This document shows, in pieces, positions 42,236 to 45,062 of a stretch of 45,062 nt of DNA. The stretch covers positions 1 to 45,062 of the forward strand of contig JAIXWE010000092.1 in the NCBI GenBank assembly GCA_027482195.1, written 5' to 3'. The position numbers and the translations under genes are program-made. The notes under the pieces were generated by a model. That model was not told where the DNA came from and searched no databases. It worked only from the letters and a program-made list of their open reading frames with translations. Every line of letters starts with the position of its first letter. Within the stretch, counting starts at the first letter, position 1. Source of the DNA: Alphaproteobacteria bacterium. GTDB taxonomy: Bacteria > Pseudomonadota > Alphaproteobacteria > Micavibrionales > Micavibrionaceae.

Positions 42236-43901
42236 AATTCAAAACGGAATCGGCCCCATGTATGACCGTATGGCTTAAGCTCGTCACGTGTGGCAAAATA
42301 TGGACAAAGTAAAAATCCGCCAAGGCGATATACTCTTTTTCGTCCTGTGCCAATCCTGCTTGTTTCATACGTTCCATCATCACCCCGCCGGCAAAAACAC
42401 CCATCATGTTTAAAAACGGAACCGCGATCGCCGCCAGATGATCAAGATGTGACGCGTGTTTTTCAATATGCGCAACCGCCGCTTCAATCTGCTTACATGC
42501 ATTTTGTAACGCATTATTCTCAGTGATATGGGTTTGGGATTCTGAGAGATAGGCTTCCAGCGCGCCACCTTTATCACGCAAAATTTTGCGAAAGATCAAG
42601 TCATTCGCCTGAATACCATTTGTGCCTTCGTAAATTGGCAAAATGCGCGCATCACGGAAAAATTGCGCCGCGCCTGTTTCCTCAACAAACCCCATGCCGC
42701 CATGCACCTGAACACCCAGTGATGTGATGGTTACCGCATTATCTGTGCACCATGATTTTACAATCGGCGTTAAAAAATCGACCCGGGCTTGGGATTCCTT
42801 GTTCCCCATACGCGCGTGATCAAGATGGTACGCCGCATCATAAGTCAATGCGCGCCCCGCCAATGTCAAAGCTTGCATCGTCATGATCATGCGCTTGACA
42901 TCCGGATGTTTCGAAATACTCAGCGTGTCGCCGTGACCACTTAAGGCTTTTCCCTGCGCGCGGTTGCGTGCGTAATCCATGGCAGCTTGGGTCGCGCGTT
43001 CCGACACCGCCACACCTTGAAGACCCACAGACAGACGCGCATTATTCATCATCGTGAACATGCATTTTAAACCTTCATGTTCTTGCCCAATCAACCACCC
43101 CACGGCACCACCGTGATCACCAAATTGCATGGTACAGGTGGGGGAGGCATGAATGCCCAATTTATGTTCAAGCGACACACACTTCACATCATTGCGTGTG
43201 CCATCGGGTAAAAATTTCGGCACAAGAAAAAGAGAGATTCCACGCGTACCTTCGGGTGCATCAGAAAGGCGCGCAAGCACAAGATGAATAATATTCTCCG
43301 CCACATCATGTTCGCCGTAAGTGATGTAAATTTTTTGGCCAAAAATACGGTATGTGCCGTCATCATGGCGCGTGGCCTTTGCGCGTAATAACGCGAGATC
43401 GGACCCCGCTTGTGGTTCGGTTAAATTCATCGTTCCCGTCCAATGACCGGAGATGAGTTTTTCCAAATATGTTTTTTTCAAATAATCTGATCCGTGAACT
43501 TCCAAGGCGTCAACCGCCCCTTGATTAAGAAGCGGGCACAGACCAAAAGACAAATTCGCCCCTTGCCACATTTCTTGAATGGGAAATGATAGCAACCACG
43601 GCAAACCTTGCCCACCATGTGTGGGGTCAAAGGGCACGGCGTTCCACCCGCCATCGCGATATTGCTCATAGGCTTGCTTGAAACCCGGCGCGGTTGTGAC
43701 CGACCCGTTATCCCACACCGCGCCGTGTTGATCCCCAACCCAATTCAGCGGTGCCAAAACTTCTTCCGCCAATTTTGCGGCCTCGGTTAAGACGACCGAG
43801 ACCATGTCGCCGTCAATCTCATCACGTCCAAGATGGTGAAGGGGGGTCACATGATCAAGAAGGAAACGCATCGTCGCAACGGGGGCGGTGTAGCTTGGCA
43901 T
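42222..43901 (-). CDS. Acyl-CoA dehydrogenase
   Basis: A 559-residue flavoprotein that oxidises acyl-CoA in beta-oxidation. N-terminal helical domain, middle beta domain (TGTMNLTEPQAGSDLALLRAKA), C-terminal helical domain with the catalytic Glu in PIYEGTNGIQANDL, then an extra C-terminal extension as in the ~590-residue class. AAGGAG lies 7 bases before the ATG at 43901. Alone on the minus strand, convergent with the exported-protein gene and divergent from the transglycosylase gene. Chain-length preference unknown. Confidence 0.93.
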   Translation of the reverse strand: MPSYTAPVATMRFLLDHVTPLHHLGRDEIDGDMVSVVLTEAAKLAEEVLAPLNWVGDQHGAVWDNGSVTTAPGFKQAYEQYRDGGWNAVPFDPTHGGQGLPWLLSFPIQEMWQGANLSFGLCPLLNQGAVDALEVHGSDYLKKTYLEKLISGHWTGTMNLTEPQAGSDLALLRAKATRHDDGTYRIFGQKIYITYGEHDVAENIIHLVLARLSDAPEGTRGISLFLVPKFLPDGTRNDVKCVSLEHKLGIHASPTCTMQFGDHGGAVGWLIGQEHEGLKCMFTMMNNARLSVGLQGVAVSERATQAAMDYARNRAQGKALSGHGDTLSISKHPDVKRMIMTMQALTLAGRALTYDAAYHLDHARMGNKESQARVDFLTPIVKSWCTDNAVTITSLGVQVHGGMGFVEETGAAQFFRDARILPIYEGTNGIQANDLIFRKILRDKGGALEAYLSESQTHITENNALQNACKQIEAAVAHIEKHASHLDHLAAIAVPFLNMMGVFAGGVMMERMKQAGLAQDEKEYIALADFYFVHILPHVTSLSHTVIHGADSVLNFTGE

Positions 43902-43998
43902 TCAAAACTCCTTTTTCACAGATTATCACAAGAAAGAAGCCATTTCTCAATGTGGCACAAAGTTTGCGAAGATACTCTTAAGAAAAGGGTAAAAACGC

Positions 43999-44925
43999 AT
44001 GATTTCGGCCACAAATCCTTATGATATGTCTGATCTTTCCGCGCTCAAGTCCCGTGCGGGGGCAAAAATTGCCGGGGCAATCCAAAATGCCAGTGCGCGC
44101 ACCGGCACTGATTTTTCTTATCTTCTTCAACAAGCCAATGTCGAAAGCAGCTTTCGCCCGACGGTCAAAGCGCGTACAAGCTCCGCCACCGGCCTTTTTC
44201 AATTTATTGAATCAACCTGGATCAGCATGGTGCGCGACCATGGCGCAAAATATGGTCTCTCAAACCTTGCATCGCGCATTGACGAAAATGGGCGCGTGAG
44301 TGATCGCGCAACACGCCAACAAATTTTGAACCTGCGTAAAGACCCGCATTTGGCATCCTTGATGGCGGGCGAATATGCTTCCGATAACAAAGACCATTTG
44401 CAAAAAAAGGTTGGTGGCGAAATTGGATCCACCGAACTTTATATGGCCCATTTCATGGGCCCGGGTGGTGCAGCAAAATTTTTAAATGAATTAAAAGATA
44501 ACCCGAACGCCAGTGCCGCACGCGTATTTCCCCGCGAAGCTCGCGCCAATCCGAATGTATTCTTTAATGAGGGTAAGCCGCGTACCCTGACCCAAGTTTA
44601 TGCATTTTTTGACCGTAAATTTGCGATTGATACTGACCAAACCCCACAACAGATTCAAACGGCGCAGGTTGATGTTCCAAACCAAATCACGGCCGCCCCG
44701 CGGACATATGCCGGGCGGGTTGATGTGTTTGATGAAACAAAAGGCACATGGTTTAAATCATCAGATCCAACGGATATTTATAAAGATCAATTGCTCACCG
44801 CCCTGTTGCCGGAGCGAAGCGGCCAAACTGGTTTTGGGATGCAAGGATTTTTGCACACACCGGTTGATATTTTGACGTTACTTGAGGCGCAAAACACCCG
44901 TCGTGACGAGCGTTATAACGTTTAA
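43999..44925 (+). CDS. Transglycosylase SLT-domain protein
   Basis: A 308-residue lysozyme-like lytic transglycosylase that cuts glycan strands of peptidoglycan. SLT motifs: ANVESSFRP (catalytic Glu), SSATGLFQFIESTW, and ELYMAHFMGPGGAAKFL. No obvious signal peptide; the N-terminus is short and polar, so export (or action by another route, e.g. flagellar or secretion apparatus) is not clear. Ribosome site AAAAGGG, about 9 bases from the ATG. Overlaps the convergent Sua5/TsaC gene by three bases. Confidence 0.88.
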   Translation: MISATNPYDMSDLSALKSRAGAKIAGAIQNASARTGTDFSYLLQQANVESSFRPTVKARTSSATGLFQFIESTWISMVRDHGAKYGLSNLASRIDENGRVSDRATRQQILNLRKDPHLASLMAGEYASDNKDHLQKKVGGEIGSTELYMAHFMGPGGAAKFLNELKDNPNASAARVFPREARANPNVFFNEGKPRTLTQVYAFFDRKFAIDTDQTPQQIQTAQVDVPNQITAAPRTYAGRVDVFDETKGTWFKSSDPTDIYKDQLLTALLPERSGQTGFGMQGFLHTPVDILTLLEAQNTRRDERYNV

Positions 44926-45062
44926 GATTCGTGCGATTTCGCCGCACGTTGTAAACGATCATTGATCGCAATCCCCACACCTTTTTTTGGAATATCCATC
45001 ACCGCAATGGATTGATACGGGCTTTGATCCAACTCACGCAGATAACGAAATAAATATGCGGC
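44922..45062 (-). CDS. L-threonylcarbamoyladenylate synthase (Sua5/TsaC), 3' end
   Basis: Last 46 codons plus TAA of a gene running off the window. The reading RYLRELD near the start, IAVMDIPKKGVG and AINDRLQRAA near the end matches the alphaproteobacterial Sua5/TsaC C-terminus (usual form I-P-x-x-G-L-G-x-A-I-N-D-R-L-x-R-A-A). The enzyme makes the precursor of the tRNA modification t6A37. Only this part is present, so the call rests on the C-terminal pattern. Confidence 0.75.
   Translation of the reverse strand, partial: AAYLFRYLRELDQSPYQSIAVMDIPKKGVGIAINDRLQRAAKSHES

Noticed and set aside
1-45062. tRNA, rRNA, CRISPR arrays, insertion sequences, prophage genes
   Set aside because: Looked for T-arm motifs, regularly spaced repeats and transposase or integrase patterns and saw none.

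Overview
The window is a gene-dense, almost wholly chromosomal segment of a Gram-negative alphaproteobacterium. The evidence is an RNase E whose S1 domain is split by a long acidic/arginine-rich insertion, a COX15-type heme A synthase, the radA-cvpA-purF-SDR series, yfgM-bamB-der, the SDHAF4-like DUF1674 protein, a SapC-family protein and a small bacterial SRP RNA. Base composition is close to even. The many repeat-bearing or unrecognised proteins and the cell-wall enzymes would fit a Micavibrio-like lineage, but that placement is a guess from gene content, not a demonstrated assignment.

Layout. 1-4893: end of ctaA, facing an rne / exported protein / glycosyltransferase operon. 4894-7124: an AT-rich 608-base spacer full of inverted repeats, then an accessory gene with three 75-residue repeats that seems to be transcribed leaderless. 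7186-12193: envelope genes (AMIN-amidase, three tiny lipoproteins with their own terminators, an L,D-transpeptidase, an outer-membrane-barrel-like protein paired with a periplasmic metal-binding HMA protein, and an unknown). 12381-15780: yfgM-bamB-der. 15777-25620: a long minus-strand run (chorismate mutase, htpX, csaA, rsmB, rpe, heparinase-like, radA, cvpA, purF, SDR). 25660-30976: sdhAF4-like, typA, rimO, a GNAT gene behind an attenuator-like leader, xthA, ybaB. 30969-33063: dnaX, the SRP RNA gene, and a relic of a glutathione peroxidase gene. 33203-37136: a three-gene cassette of unrecognised proteins, including a 967-residue proline-rich one, behind an elaborate promoter. 37151-41078: two inositol-monophosphatase-family genes either side of ugd, then sapC. 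41192-45062: an HTH/coiled-coil protein, a cysteine-rich exported protein whose start codon lies in a hairpin loop, an acyl-CoA dehydrogenase, a lytic transglycosylase and the end of a Sua5/TsaC gene.

The main leads are the unknown cassette at 33203-37136 with its 11-bp-phased operator, the repeat protein at 5502-7124 with its structured upstream region, the leader-peptide/attenuator arrangement at 29129-29243, the hairpin-embedded start codon at 41765, the shared leader element of two lipoprotein genes, and the peroxidase relic beside the SRP RNA gene. No transposase, CRISPR array, tRNA or rRNA was seen.
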